From JAZGGS01 sp963764825 (GTDB lineage: Bacteria; Bacteroidota; Ignavibacteria; Ignavibacteriales; Ignavibacteriaceae): 64,000 nucleotides of DNA. The notes under the pieces were generated by a model. It had not been told where the DNA came from, did no database searches, and worked only from the letters and a program-made list of their open reading frames with translations. The DNA is taken from the NCBI GenBank assembly GCA_963764825.1, contig CAVXUA010000012.1, forward strand, positions 120,074 to 184,073, given 5' to 3'. Position 1 is the stretch's first letter, and every line of letters begins with the position of its first letter. The translations under genes and the position numbers were made by a program. Below, piece by piece: positions 20,359-29,364 of the stretch.

Positions 20359-20471
20359 TTCTTTTCCATTTTCATTAAAGTTAAAAAACGAATCATTAAT
20401 GTTGAATTAGCTACAGCAGGTTTAAACGCAAGTTTCCAGCTGCATAATTCTGCAAAGAGAGTAGTATAATT

Positions 20472-20906
20472 TTATATTATAAGAACGGAGTTAAAGATAT
20501 ATAGATCGTTCCCGTGCAAGGGTGGCGATGAATCGAAAGCGTAAAGTGAGTGTGATTTTACAATTTGTTTATCATTGATTAAAATACTTAATGGTAACTC
20601 AATAACTGATGATGTTAAATCATTCTTAACTTCCTCTTTAAGGTAAAGGAAATCATCCTCAACCTTGTTATCAATAACCTGGGTTTCACAGCAATTAGAA
20701 TGATCCTCAACAGTTTCGATCTCACATTCAGTTTCCATAGATTCGCAGCCCTGCATTGATTCCGGCTGCTCCATAATCTCACACATACCACATTGCTCTG
20801 TAGATGCTTCTTCCATCATCTTACAAAAATGCATTGTGATCGTGTACCCTGTTGTTGAGAACAAAAAGGATAGTATTAAGCCAGCTATGTAAAACTTTTT
20901 AATCAT
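20472..20906 (-). CDS. HYC_CC_PP-type small Cys-rich periplasmic protein
   Basis: 144 residues. A signal/anchor segment (FYIAGLILSFLFSTTGYTI) is followed by MHFCKMM, a Cys/Glu/Met-rich stretch (CGMCEIMEQ, CESMETECEIE), an NCCET pair and a C-terminal SSPPLHGNDLYIFNSVLII. The H-x-C ... CC ... PP arrangement is that of the Bacteroidota HYC_CC_PP family, which often sits next to metal-efflux genes; its exact job is not established. Here it is the first gene of the efflux operon, so a metal-sensing or metal-buffering role is a reasonable inference. Confidence 0.7.
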   Translation of the reverse strand: MIKKFYIAGLILSFLFSTTGYTITMHFCKMMEEASTEQCGMCEIMEQPESMQGCESMETECEIETVEDHSNCCETQVIDNKVEDDFLYLKEEVKNDLTSSVIELPLSILINDKQIVKSHSLYAFDSSPPLHGNDLYIFNSVLII

Positions 20907-20952
20907 TTCTGTGCCAAATGTAAATACTTAATTGTTATGAAGCAATGATAAT

Positions 20953-20966
20953 ACAATTATAATTGT
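20953..20966. promoter_or_regulatory. Candidate operator: 14-bp palindrome upstream of the efflux operon
   Basis: ACAATTATAATTGT is a perfect palindrome about 47 bp before the start of the first efflux gene, in an AT-rich promoter-like stretch. A second loosely similar piece (ATACAATTCCAATGTTAT) lies about 40 bp further upstream. It could bind a metal-responsive repressor, but no such regulator gene is in the window. Confidence 0.35.
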
Positions 20967-21137
20967 TATATAATTCCCATTTTATGTTATACAATTCCAA
21001 TGTTATAATAAATTTAATAAATGATTCGGAAGCGGTTCACGTAACGTTGTAAATAAAGGTTATTATTATACAGCGAAGATTACATAAAATTAAAGATGAT
21101 GAATTTTACCCATGACTTAAAAGTCGTTACTATTCAA

Positions 21138-21171
21138 TAATAAAAAAGGGACACAATAAATCGTGTCCCTT
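21138..21171 (-). terminator. Rho-independent terminator of the nrf/octaheme operon
   Basis: On the minus strand AAGGGACAC and GTGTCCCTT form a perfect 9-bp stem around an 8-base loop, followed at once by TTTTTTATTATT. It lies about 25 bp after the stop of the octaheme cytochrome gene (21197) and in the correct orientation to end that operon. Confidence 0.9.
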
Positions 21172-21196
21172 AAGTATAAAATATTAAATGAGAAAT

Positions 21197-22416
21197 CTAT
21201 TTTCTCATCTGTTCAGCGTGTTCTTTTATTTCAGCCAGATCTGTTACCATTTCACTCCATCCATACCACAATGCATAATCAGGATTGGCATGGAAGGTTC
21301 CCTGGAATGTTCTCATCCGGTGTTTTAAAACATTTCAAATAATTTTTGCTCAACAACAGATGCAGCATCGTGGAAAGTAAGAAGATCGGGGAATGCATAA
21401 GCATAACCTTCGGGTTTTTCCAGAGTACCATCTTTATACAATCCTGCAACAATGTTTATTCCCTGAGCCATCAGACGGTCAGCTTCCCTGATCATATCAT
21501 CACCTTTAGAAAGCTCAAGCTTCGCAAATTTTTCCGAGTGGCAATCTCCGCAAATTTTTATCATCTTATCTCGTTCTGCCTGCCAGCTTTCCTGATCAAG
21601 TCGTGCAACATCCGCAGCTTTTACAACATCAAGTCTTGCAGTAGGATTTCCATCAGGATCTAGAACTCCTAAACCTTGAAGTATTGCTATTTGATCAGCT
21701 TTCCATTGTTCATCTTCAGGTAATGGTAAACGAACTGCAAGAAATCCCCATGCCGTTCTAACTTCGTGATTTCCTTCAGACATATGGCAAGTCTGGCAAG
21801 TTGGTGCAGAAGTGCCTTCAGGTAATGTTCCATTTTGTTTTAGTAAATACCTTACACCGTGTTTTGAACTTGAATACATTTCCCACTGAGGATGATCGAA
21901 GCCCATATGGCAAGTTTGGCAAGCCTGCGGTTGTTTAGCTTCCTCAACCGAGAATGTATGTCTTGTATGGCATGCATCGCAGGATGCTGTTCCATAAGAT
22001 TGTCCATCTTCTTTAAGCTGCTTAATTTCCTCCTCCGATTTTAAGCCGATTTTATGACAGCTTCCACAGCCCTTCATACCTTCAGTTAATGCCATTGGCT
22101 GCATATGGAAAGTTGGCATAGCTTTTAATGATGCCCAACCAAATGCATGTTTCCCTTTGCTGAATTGTTCAACCTGCGTTTCATGGCAGGTCCTGCAGGT
22201 TTCAGGAGTTGGAATTTCTACTAAATCAACATTAGATGCATTATTGTGTCCATCACCATGGCAAACTGAACAATCAACTTCATTTTCAGAGTGTTTACTT
22301 AACTCCCAATCAGTTACAATATTGGGTGTAATTTTTTTGTGGCAGGTGACACAGTTTTGTGCTGCAAGAAAACTAGAAAATAATAAAAGAACTGCTATTG
22401 TAAAATGGATTTTCAT
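21197..22416 (-). CDS. Octaheme c-type cytochrome, hydroxylamine oxidoreductase (HAO)-like (one frameshift near the end)
   Basis: Signal peptide (LLLFSSFLAAQ), then eight CxxCH haem sites: CVTCH, CSVCH, CRTCH, CGSCH, CDACH, CQTCH, CQTCH, CGDCH. The blocks CDACHTRHTFS, CQTCHMGFDHPQWEMY and SSKHGVRYLLKQ are typical of HAO-family octahaem proteins. A stop at 21325 follows LFEMF, but adding one T to the T-run gives LKHRMRTFQGTFHANPDYAL and ends at 21197, so the gene is probably intact. Family members oxidise hydroxylamine or, in the reverse sense (Campylobacterota type), reduce nitrite. Being last in an NrfHA operon favours a reductive nitrogen-oxide role. Periplasmic. Confidence 0.87.
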
Positions 22417-22500
22417 AATATGTTCCTCCTGAATGTTAATTATATTGAGTCGCTTATTTTCTCAATCAGATAACAATAATTAAATCTACAAAAACTATTA

Positions 22501-23766
22501 TTAAAGATTTGCCGTTATCATAGCATAAGTCCAAAAAGCAACATCTTCTCTTGGGTAGAAAAAGGCTTTCATTAAATCATCCGGGAAAAATAAACTTCCA
22601 CCCCAGCTGAGTGTAGTTCCTTCTATAAAGTTATACTTTATTGTCAGATCTAACTCTTGCCCGAATGTGTTTTCATCTGTTGCTGAACCTTTATTCGACA
22701 TAAAATGATGAAGCTTTGCATCAAAGGCCCACTTTGAATTTTCAGGAGAATAATTTCCTGCTAAATAAAAATCGTGCATACCGAGAAAATTTGTATTACG
22801 TGGAATATTAATAAAATAATCCATATAACCATAAAACTTATGATTGGTTCCAAAGGTTGCTTCAAAAGAAGTTTTTGTATCAAACGAGTTTTGGAGAATC
22901 ACCGGAGAGAATTTCTGCACCAATGCCAAAATCTACTAATCTTGATTGGTAGTTTAAAAGTAGTGATATAAGGTACGCACTTATATCTCTGCTTTCGATA
23001 TATTTTCGAAATTGAAAAGCTCCTTCGAAAATTATTTTTATTTTTCCATAATTGCCGTAGTGAGATGCTGCAATTGTAAACATATCTGCAATTTTAGCAC
23101 CCCCTGCTGTTCGCTGATGATTAGCTTCGTAATATCCGAGTAGGTCAATATTATTTTTATTGTTTAAGATAATTGTTTTTCTAATTTCCATAGACACTAT
23201 AAAACCTGCTCAAGATCTGCCGGATTCGGGTACACTAGAGGCGTCGCATTCCCAATATAATCAACTGATTCATGTACAGTTAAACCAAATAAATCTAAAT
23301 TCGAACAATCTGGTAAAATGCTTAATCTTAATCCATCAAATGATCTTCCTACATAGTTCCAACCGACTACACCAAAAAATCTTTCAGTACCATAAACCAT
23401 TTCAAATCTTCCAGCTTGAATATTCCAATTCCATCCGAACAAATTATTCAAGTTTACAAATTGCTGGTGAAGATCGATATTTTCAATTGATGTTAAAGTG
23501 TTTGGTTCTTTACCTAAAACACGAGAATCCTGGAAATGAATAAAGAATACTAATTTTTCTTCGAAAGATTTTTGCAACACCTAAACCGGGTTCTTAAACT
23601 AGCAAAGGTTAATGGATGCGTTTTATTTGAAAAATCTTTTCCGTCAATTTCTGATCTTAATTGAATTTGCCCGTTTAAGTTTCCAGCCATCGCCTAACTC
23701 TTGTTGAGAATAATTAGTAGTAATAAATAAAAATGTAATTAAAAATATTTTTATAATCGATTTCAT
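22501..23766 (-). CDS. Outer-membrane beta-barrel, alginate-export-family-like porin (several frameshifts)
   Basis: The start at 23766 gives a signal peptide (MKSIIKIFLITFLFITTNYS). Three further pieces in different frames follow the same strand in order: VFFIHFQDSRVLGKEPN ... DLHQQFVNLNNLFG ... AGRFEMVYGTERFFG; LGYYEANHQRTAGGA ... FEGAFQFRKY; and FYGYMDYFINIPRNTNFLGM ... LTIKYNFIEGTTL ending near 22501. The DLHQxFVxLxNLFG / AGRxExxYG block is typical of the alginate_exp porin family. At least three frameshifts (about 23590-23690, 23200, 22900) break it. It lies between nrfA and the octahaem gene, so it may pass nitrite or ammonium across the outer membrane; that is inference. Confidence 0.65.
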
Positions 23767-23814
23767 ATTTGTTCTTTCATAAAAAAATTTTGTGAACAAT
23801 GTTATTTAGAAAAA

Positions 23815-25321
23815 TCATTCAGCTTTTTTGTATTCCTTTAAAAGTTCCCTGCCTTTGCTTTGCATTTTCATCCCACTGAACAGCGGTTGAATTTAAGAAA
23901 ATTCTGCTTGTCATCATTTAGCATTTTCATATCAAGACCAATGAACTCCTGAGCTTTTTCTTTTGTAGAAACATCAGGAAGCTTCACAGGGTAGTTCCAT
24001 CCCATTTTCACAAACAATACTGAAAGTTCTCTTCGTGCCTGTTCTCCTTTTTGAATTGATGTTCCAAGAACGCGTAAAGCTTCTACGGGTGAATGAAAAC
24101 CTAAACCATTTGCGGCAGCGACCCAATCCCATCTCCACTGTGCATGGCGAATAAGTGTTAAAATATTTTTCATTTGCTCCTGCGTTGCGCCGTTATCCCA
24201 TGCAATTTTTGCTTCAATGTGCGCAGCGGAAATTGTTTTTTCTGCTATTCTTCTCAGCTCTTCAATTCTATCCTGCCTATCGTAAACATCCTGCATTAAT
24301 CTCTCAGTTTCTTCGCGATGACAAACCTGGCATGTGTTTGCAACATTGTTCAATGGTGATTGAATATGATGATCAGTAAACTTAACGCCACCTTCACTCT
24401 TATAAGGCATATGGCAATCAGAACAAGAAACGCCACGGATAGCATGTATTCCCGTTTTAAATAATTCATAATCAGGATGCTGTGCTTTTAACATTGGGGC
24501 ACGGCTGAGCTTGTGAGTCCAATCAGCAAATTCTATGTTATCAAAATATTCTTCCATTGCATCAGCGCTGAAACCTCTATCCCATGGAAAGGTCAAATAT
24601 TTTTCTTCCTTACCTTTGAAGTAATATTCTACGTGGCATTGGGCACAAACGAGCGATCGCATTTCCTGTCGTGAAAATTGAGAAACATCTTTTCCCTGTC
24701 TTTCAAATGCTTCAATTAAGAGCAGGGCGCGTTATTCTCAGGTTCATGGTTTTGGGATCGTGGCAATCCTGGCAGCCAATAGGGTTTATAACCTGATCGC
24801 CGAGTTCAATCCATTTACCCTTATAAAAATTTTCAACTTTCATTTCGTTCATCAATCGCGGAACATCTGTGCTTTTACAGCTCCAGCAAGTTGCAGGCAT
24901 CGGGCTTATTTCATTTCCGCCGGTTCGCAATGTATTTCTAATATCTTCAATTGCGTAAGCATGACCTCTTCCCTGGTTGTAATCCTTTGAAAAACCATAA
25001 CCAGCCCAAAGCACAACAAGTTCAGGATATTGTTCAAGATAATCTATCATCTTTGAGCCGCCATGTTTGCTTGAAAAATCTGTATCGAGTGTTTTTAAAT
25101 ACGATTCGTATTCTCTTGGAAAATTTTCTCCCCACACTTCATTTCGTGGTTCCCAATCATCAATTGGCTTAACCATTTGCAAAGTGTAAACTGCTTCTGT
25201 TTTTCTTTCCAGAATTGATGAGGCGAGCTATGCCGATTAAAAAAACCACAACCACTGTTGCAAGAAAAAGAACCCAAGCAAGCCATGGTTTATTTTTTAT
25301 TATTTCATTTATTGATTTCAT
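23815..25321 (-). CDS. nrfA: Ammonia-forming cytochrome c nitrite reductase NrfA (three frameshifts)
   Basis: The start at 25321 gives an N-terminal membrane/signal segment (KPWLAWVLFLATVVVVFLIG). The catalytic haem site is the Lys-ligated CWSCK (MPATCWSCKSTDVPR); four ordinary sites follow: CQDCH, CAQCH, CSDCH, CQVCH. YGFSKDYNQGRGHAYAIEDI, CAQCHVEYYF and LKAQHPDYE are landmark NrfA blocks around the active-site Arg, Tyr and His. Breaks occur near 25190-25230, 24712 and 23880; the last frame ends at 23815 (KGRELLKEYKKAE). It reduces nitrite to ammonium in the periplasm with six electrons, receiving them from NrfH six bases upstream. Confidence 0.92.
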
Positions 25322-25326
25322 TTTAC

Positions 25327-25923
25327 TTACCGATAAGTTTGTTTATTGTTTAAAATTGATTTTAGTATCCAATCAGGATAAGGATTTGTAAACTTTGGTA
25401 TTCTTGCAAAAGGTGCAGATGATAAACTATGCACTCTTCCATGTGGTGTTTCACGATGGCAATCCCAGCAATAGCCGCTCATTCCATCATAAATACTTTG
25501 GTTAGAAATTGAACGAACAGAAACAGGATGAAGAGTATTTTTATGGCAGCGAACACAATTTTCCTGAACAACATCTTTGCCCATTTGTTTAATCCTGATT
25601 ACTTGTGGTTCCAATCTAAAAGTAAACATATACGAATGCCGCAAACCATCACTGGCTTTAAAAATAAATTTTCTTATCGCGTTATCATTTGGAACGTGGC
25701 AATCGTTGCAAGTTGTAACTCTGCCATGGCTTCTTCTCTCCCACGTTGCAAATTGCGGAGCCATTACATGACAGTTAGTGCATGTTTCGGGATCATCGGA
25801 TAAATATGATGTTGCCCTGCCAACGTGAAGAGTAAATATTATAAGCCCGAACATTATGCCGAGCAAAATAATAACAACAAAACGCCAGGTTGAAGGTGGT
25901 GCAAGTGCTCTTAAAAATTTCAT
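25327..25923 (-). CDS. nrfH: NrfH, tetrahaem membrane quinol dehydrogenase of nitrite reductase
   Basis: 198 residues. One N-terminal TM helix (FVVIILLGIMFGLIIFTL) is followed by four CxxCH sites (CTNCH, CNDCH, CVRCH, CWDCH), the NapC/NirT/NrfH pattern. The first haem region, CTNCHVMAPQFATWERRSHG, matches NrfH, in which a nearby Met ligates haem 1. The protein oxidises menaquinol and passes electrons to NrfA, whose start is six bases downstream. Slightly longer than typical NrfH because of a C-terminal FTNPYPDWILKSIL tail. Confidence 0.92.
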   Translation of the reverse strand: MKFLRALAPPSTWRFVVIILLGIMFGLIIFTLHVGRATSYLSDDPETCTNCHVMAPQFATWERRSHGRVTTCNDCHVPNDNAIRKFIFKASDGLRHSYMFTFRLEPQVIRIKQMGKDVVQENCVRCHKNTLHPVSVRSISNQSIYDGMSGYCWDCHRETPHGRVHSLSSAPFARIPKFTNPYPDWILKSILNNKQTYR

Positions 25924-25999
25924 TATTGTTATAAACTGAAACTGTATTTTAAATATTATTTGGCAAGTTTTGAATTAGTATATTCAAATTCATCTTAAG

Positions 26000-26401
26000 T
26001 TAAAATTTTTCTATTTCTTCAAATAAAATTCTTTCTTCTTTCCTGATATGCAATTCAAGAAGAACACCAAGCTCGTTTAAAATATCTGATTTATTTTCAC
26101 CAGATTCAAGCTGAACTACTAACTGTTTAATTTTTTTATGCTCTGAAATTATTTCTATAAATAATTCATCAATTTCTTTGCTTTTATTTTTTACTGCCGG
26201 ATAAAGTATTTCCTCTTCACTAGCGAAATGTTCAACTAACTCACTTTTATAAAATTCAATTGTGTATTTAACTTTTTCAGAAGTGGTTTTAGGGAGATTT
26301 TTGTAATCCGGTGCACCTTTCTTAATTAACTGTGCAAGTATTAATCCACTGTGATGTTCGCGCGAAAGAGGTGCTAAACTTTTATGGCGCTTAATCGGCA
26401 T
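26000..26401 (-). CDS. Hemerythrin-like (HHE) di-iron protein
   Basis: 133 residues. It is a four-helix HHE protein with the expected ligand pattern: REHHSGLILAQL, ELVEHFASEEEILYPAV, ISEHKKIKQL and LHIRKEERILFEEIE. Family members bind O2 or NO, or serve in iron-sulfur repair under nitrosative stress (as RIC/YtfE does, though that protein has an extra domain absent here). The start overlaps the end of the polyferredoxin gene by 28 bp, so translation is probably coupled. Its place between an Rrf2 regulator and nrfHA points to NO defence or NO buffering. Confidence 0.82.
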   Translation of the reverse strand: MPIKRHKSLAPLSREHHSGLILAQLIKKGAPDYKNLPKTTSEKVKYTIEFYKSELVEHFASEEEILYPAVKNKSKEIDELFIEIISEHKKIKQLVVQLESGENKSDILNELGVLLELHIRKEERILFEEIEKF

Positions 26402-27549
26402 TTAATTTTCCTCTCAGTTGATGATAATGGATCGGGTAATTTATTTGCTTCATTATCATTCAAAGAAGAACTATTTGAATTATTTAATTGCTCTTCATTG
26501 AATCTTTTTACAGATTCCGTGCTTGTTGGATGACCATAAGTATTTAAATGTTTGTGATGGTAAAGAAATTCTTCCTCGGTAATATCGTTTTGCCAGTTCC
26601 CTGTTAGCAAACCAGCCCCTGTTATTATCATAAAGAGTAAAACTATTCCAATCGCAACATGTCTTTTATTGATTTTCTTCTTCGTACCAACTACTTCCAA
26701 CTGAAGTGTGTTATCCACAGGACAAACATCAACACAGTTCATACAGGTTGTGCACTCATCGGAAATAACTGTTTTAATTTTATCTATTTTGATAAACCCC
26801 GGGCAAGCTTTATTACAGAGCCCGCAATCAACACATTTATCAACATTCCTCTTAATTTTTGAAGGGCTTAGCAAGGCAGTTATTCCGAGCAATGCACCAT
26901 AGGGACATAAATAACGGCACCAGAAATTTCTGATAAAAATTGATAAAACAAACAGCACACCAATTACAATTAGCGAAAATTGAGAGATGTTTGCAAAAAA
27001 GTAGTACATCTTAATATCCGAAACAAGATTGTACGGACTATCAAGAAATGCTTTAAGTGCGACTTCACTCATTATAATAATTACAGAATAGATGAGGAAA
27101 CCAAGCAAAAAGTATTTTACACTTCGTAATGGATAATCCAGCCACTTTGGAACTTTAATTCTGCGTTTAAATATCTTCTCACCAAAGTCAGCTATGAGTT
27201 CAGATAAAAAACCAATTGGACATAACCAGCTGCAAAATGCTTTTCCGAAAACCAGGGAGATCAATATTATGGCAAAGAAAATAAAAAATCCGGCAGGATG
27301 AGCAGAATGTATTTGCCCTGTAGCTAAGAAAAGGTAAAAACTCATGAAAGAACTGATTGGAAGGAAACCATCCACCCCGGGTGGTCTATCTGTATATGCT
27401 GCGGCTCCCCCGCTTTCCAGGTAGTTGATGAAAAAGTAAAACTCTATCCCTATCCAGATGCACAACAATGCAAAGAGTACCTGGATAATAAATCTATACT
27501 TTTGAATCGGCTTTTCAGTATTCCTGACTAACTTTTTCTTGCCAGCCAT
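26374..27549 (-). CDS. Membrane polyferredoxin, NapH/NosR-C-terminal-like 4Fe-4S protein
   Basis: 391 residues with about five TM helices. Two membrane-edge Cys motifs of the NapH type are present (FCSWLCPIGFLSELI and FWCRYLCPYGALLG). Two 4Fe-4S clusters follow in the C-terminal part: CVDCGLCNKACPGF and CTTCMNCVDVCPVDN, then one more TM helix (AIGIVLLFMIITGAGLL). Related proteins (NapH, NosR, CcoG) move electrons between the quinone pool or cytoplasm and periplasmic reductases. It starts 33 bp after the Rrf2 gene. It may supply electrons to the Nrf or Nos systems; which one cannot be told. Confidence 0.83.
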   Translation of the reverse strand: MAGKKKLVRNTEKPIQKYRFIIQVLFALLCIWIGIEFYFFINYLESGGAAAYTDRPPGVDGFLPISSFMSFYLFLATGQIHSAHPAGFFIFFAIILISLVFGKAFCSWLCPIGFLSELIADFGEKIFKRRIKVPKWLDYPLRSVKYFLLGFLIYSVIIIMSEVALKAFLDSPYNLVSDIKMYYFFANISQFSLIVIGVLFVLSIFIRNFWCRYLCPYGALLGITALLSPSKIKRNVDKCVDCGLCNKACPGFIKIDKIKTVISDECTTCMNCVDVCPVDNTLQLEVVGTKKKINKRHVAIGIVLLFMIITGAGLLTGNWQNDITEEEFLYHHKHLNTYGHPTSTESVKRFNEEQLNNSNSSSLNDNEANKLPDPLSSTERKIKCRLSAIKV

Positions 27550-27582
27550 CTCAATTTTCCGTTACCTAAATCTTTTAATACA

Positions 27583-28014
27583 TTATAAGGTTAATATCTT
27601 CTGCAGAGTTTGTTCTTTCAGCTTGTCTAGTGTTTCAGAGGTAAGCATTTCTAACGCCTGGGTTCTTAGCGCACCCCATTTGTGGTGAACAGGACAAGGG
27701 GTATCGGGTGTACATTCCGGAAATCCCAAAACACAACTGTTAAACATTTCAAGTCCATCTATAGCTTCAACAACATCAATCAGTTTTATCTCTGCGGGCG
27801 ATTTTGCGAGATAAAATCCTCCAGATTTTCCTTTCGTTGAAGAGATTATTCCGCTCTCCCTTAAACTTTGTAAAATTTTTGAAATGAATTCCTTTGGGAT
27901 TTTTAAAACCTGGGAAATCCTCTCGGCATTTATTGCAAAATCTGGTTTCTGGGCTGCAAGATAAAGTACTGCCTGCATCCCGTATTCACACTTTTTAGAA
28001 AATATTACTGTCAT
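27583..28014 (-). CDS. Rrf2-family transcriptional regulator with Fe-S cysteine motif (possibly NsrR-like)
   Basis: About 143 residues from the ATG at 28014; a TTG two codons earlier is also possible, but it would abut the operator. The N-terminal winged helix (CEYGMQAVLYLAAQ; RISQVLKIPKEFISKILQSL; KGKSGGFYLAKSP) is typical of Rrf2. Three cysteines (NSCVLGFPECTPDTPCPVHH) fit an iron-sulfur cluster site. NsrR members sense NO, IscR members sense cluster status. First gene of the nrf operon and preceded by a 20-bp near-palindrome (28021-28040), so autoregulation is likely. The same sequence stands upstream of the nos cluster. Confidence 0.88.
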   Translation of the reverse strand: MTVIFSKKCEYGMQAVLYLAAQKPDFAINAERISQVLKIPKEFISKILQSLRESGIISSTKGKSGGFYLAKSPAEIKLIDVVEAIDGLEMFNSCVLGFPECTPDTPCPVHHKWGALRTQALEMLTSETLDKLKEQTLQKILTL

Positions 28015-28020
28015 ATTCAA

Positions 28021-28040
28021 ATCGGATTATTTTGTCTGAA
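28021..28040. promoter_or_regulatory. Candidate Rrf2 operator upstream of the regulator/nrf operon
   Basis: ATCGGATTATTTTGTCTGAA is an imperfect palindrome of form ATCRGAY-N6-RTCYGAT, 6 bp before the regulator's ATG and inside the divergent promoter region shared with mobA. Its twin is at 39168-39187, differing at three positions. Confidence 0.65.
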
Positions 28041-28118
28041 TAAAAATACTTACATCTTTATTAATAATCAAATTTTATTAACATATTTGGTAAAGGAATT
28101 ATAGAAACGTGGAATTAA

Positions 28119-28753
28119 ATGTATAATGATGTAACTGGAATAATTTTATCCGGCGGAAAAAGTTCCAGGATGGGCGTTAATAAATCTCTTTAAAAGTAGG
28201 AGAGATAGCCATCATCGAGCGAATACGTGATTTAATGCAGAGTATATTTAAAGTAGTGATTCTTATAACAAATGAACCCGCTGATTATAAATATCTGAAC
28301 ATCCCAATTTTTGAAGATGTATTTAAACAGAAAGGTCCTTTAGCCGGAATTCATTCAGGGTTAACTCATTCATCAACTGAACAGAGTTTTATTATCTCCT
28401 GCGATCTTCCATTTATATCTACGGAAATGATAAAATACCTTGTTGAATTTAAAACCGATAAACTAATAACTGTTTCAAAAGCCGATGGTTATATACAGCA
28501 GTTGGCTGGTAAGTATGCAAAGGAGTGTGCCCGCGAAGCTGAAAAGATTTTAAATGAACGATTAAGCGAAGAATTAAAAACCAGCAAGCAAAAAAATAAG
28601 AATATGAGCGTACTAAATTTAATAGAGATGGTTGGCGCGGAAATCATCTCCGCAGAATCTTTACCGTATTACAAAGAGGAAATCTTTTTCAATATGAACG
28701 ATATTCAAGATTATAAAATATTTTTGAAAAAATTAAATTCTACAAAATATTAG
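28119..28753 (+). CDS. mobA: Molybdenum cofactor guanylyltransferase MobA-like (one frameshift)
   Basis: The start at 28119 gives TGIILSGGKSSRMGVNKSL, the nucleotide-binding LxGGxSxRMGxxK motif. The frame then stops because one T is missing from a T/A-run near 28187; the next frame continues KVGEIAIIERI and stays open to 28753. It includes FIISCDLPFIS (catalytic Asp, cDxP motif), GPLAGIHSGL and an end NMNDIQDY (the N-T/D-P-like motif). The enzyme attaches GMP to molybdopterin in the cytoplasm. It diverges from the nrf operon and shares its promoter region. Confidence 0.85.
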
Positions 28754-28805
28754 CTAAAATCGCTTTCCTTATTCTCTCCAATTTGTCAATTCGTTAGCTC
28801 TAACT

Positions 28806-29204
28806 TTATTTTTGCTTCTCAACATTCTTCTTAACCTGCTCAAGCACATAATCTGCAACTGCTTTTGCTTCATCAAATTTTAAGCCGGGGTTTGGCATAG
28901 ATGGATATGATTCATCAATCCTGCCTGGATTTTTAATAAAAGCTAAAAGCAGTTCTTCTTTACCAAAGTATTTCGGTACAACTTCGTTATGAGGTGGACC
29001 AACAAGCTTTATATCAAATTTATGGCAGGATTCGCATCTTACTTTATAAATTTCTTCACCGTTAAGTTCAACTGCTACATCTTCACCTTTAAGCTCGGCT
29101 AATAATTCATCATACTCAACTGCAAGCACTGCAGATTGAATTTTTGTTGTATTAGTTATAATTATTTTATCATTTATTACCATTGTTAAAAGCATAAGTA
29201 ACAA
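28806..29204 (-). pseudogene. Truncated duplicate of the membrane cytochrome c (haem domain only)
   Basis: 132 residues nearly identical to the C-terminal third of the protein at 31110-32379, including the single haem site CESCHKFDIKLVGPPH and MPNPGLK. It begins inside what is the last TM helix of the parent (SLLLMLLT), with only a TTG codon available to start; a TGA lies just upstream. The seven-helix membrane part is missing. The frame has stayed open, so it may still be translated as an anchored mono-haem cytochrome, but it looks like a remnant of a partial duplication. Confidence 0.75.
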
Positions 29205-29211
29205 GCTAAAA
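28821..29211. repeat. Direct repeat, copy 1 (cytochrome c haem domain)
   Basis: About 390 bases match 31119-31509 in the same orientation at roughly nine in ten positions by eye, with 29041-29160 almost identical. The two copies flank mgtE and a small gene. Confidence 0.85.
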
Positions 29212-29315
29212 AAAGCTATTCAATTAAATTAACTTGCCCTTGTCAGTTAAAAATAAATAAGTAAATTAAACATCAACAGAATTAGGAAAAATTAAATAAA
29301 GATTCTGTTTTATAT

Positions 29316-29357
29316 CTTTCCTGGTAAGCTTTTTCTTTAATACGATAATTCGGAAAG
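29316..29357 (+). promoter_or_regulatory. Possible leader hairpin that hides the mgtE ribosome-binding site
   Basis: CTTTCC (29316-29321) can pair with GGAAAG (29352-29357), which is the Shine-Dalgarno sequence 7 bases before the mgtE ATG. The loop is long (30 bases) and the stem short, so this is only suggestive. No M-box-like structure was recognised. Confidence 0.25.
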
Positions 29358-29364
29358 GTTAGTT

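Noticed and set aside
22465..22484. Third Rrf2 operator before the octahaem gene
   Set aside because: Only the left half matches well (about 14 of 20 positions overall); too weak to list as a site, noted only as a possible half-site.
29205..29364. M-box or ykkC-like riboswitch before mgtE
   Set aside because: The leader is only about 160 bases and AT-rich, and none of the expected conserved helices could be found.
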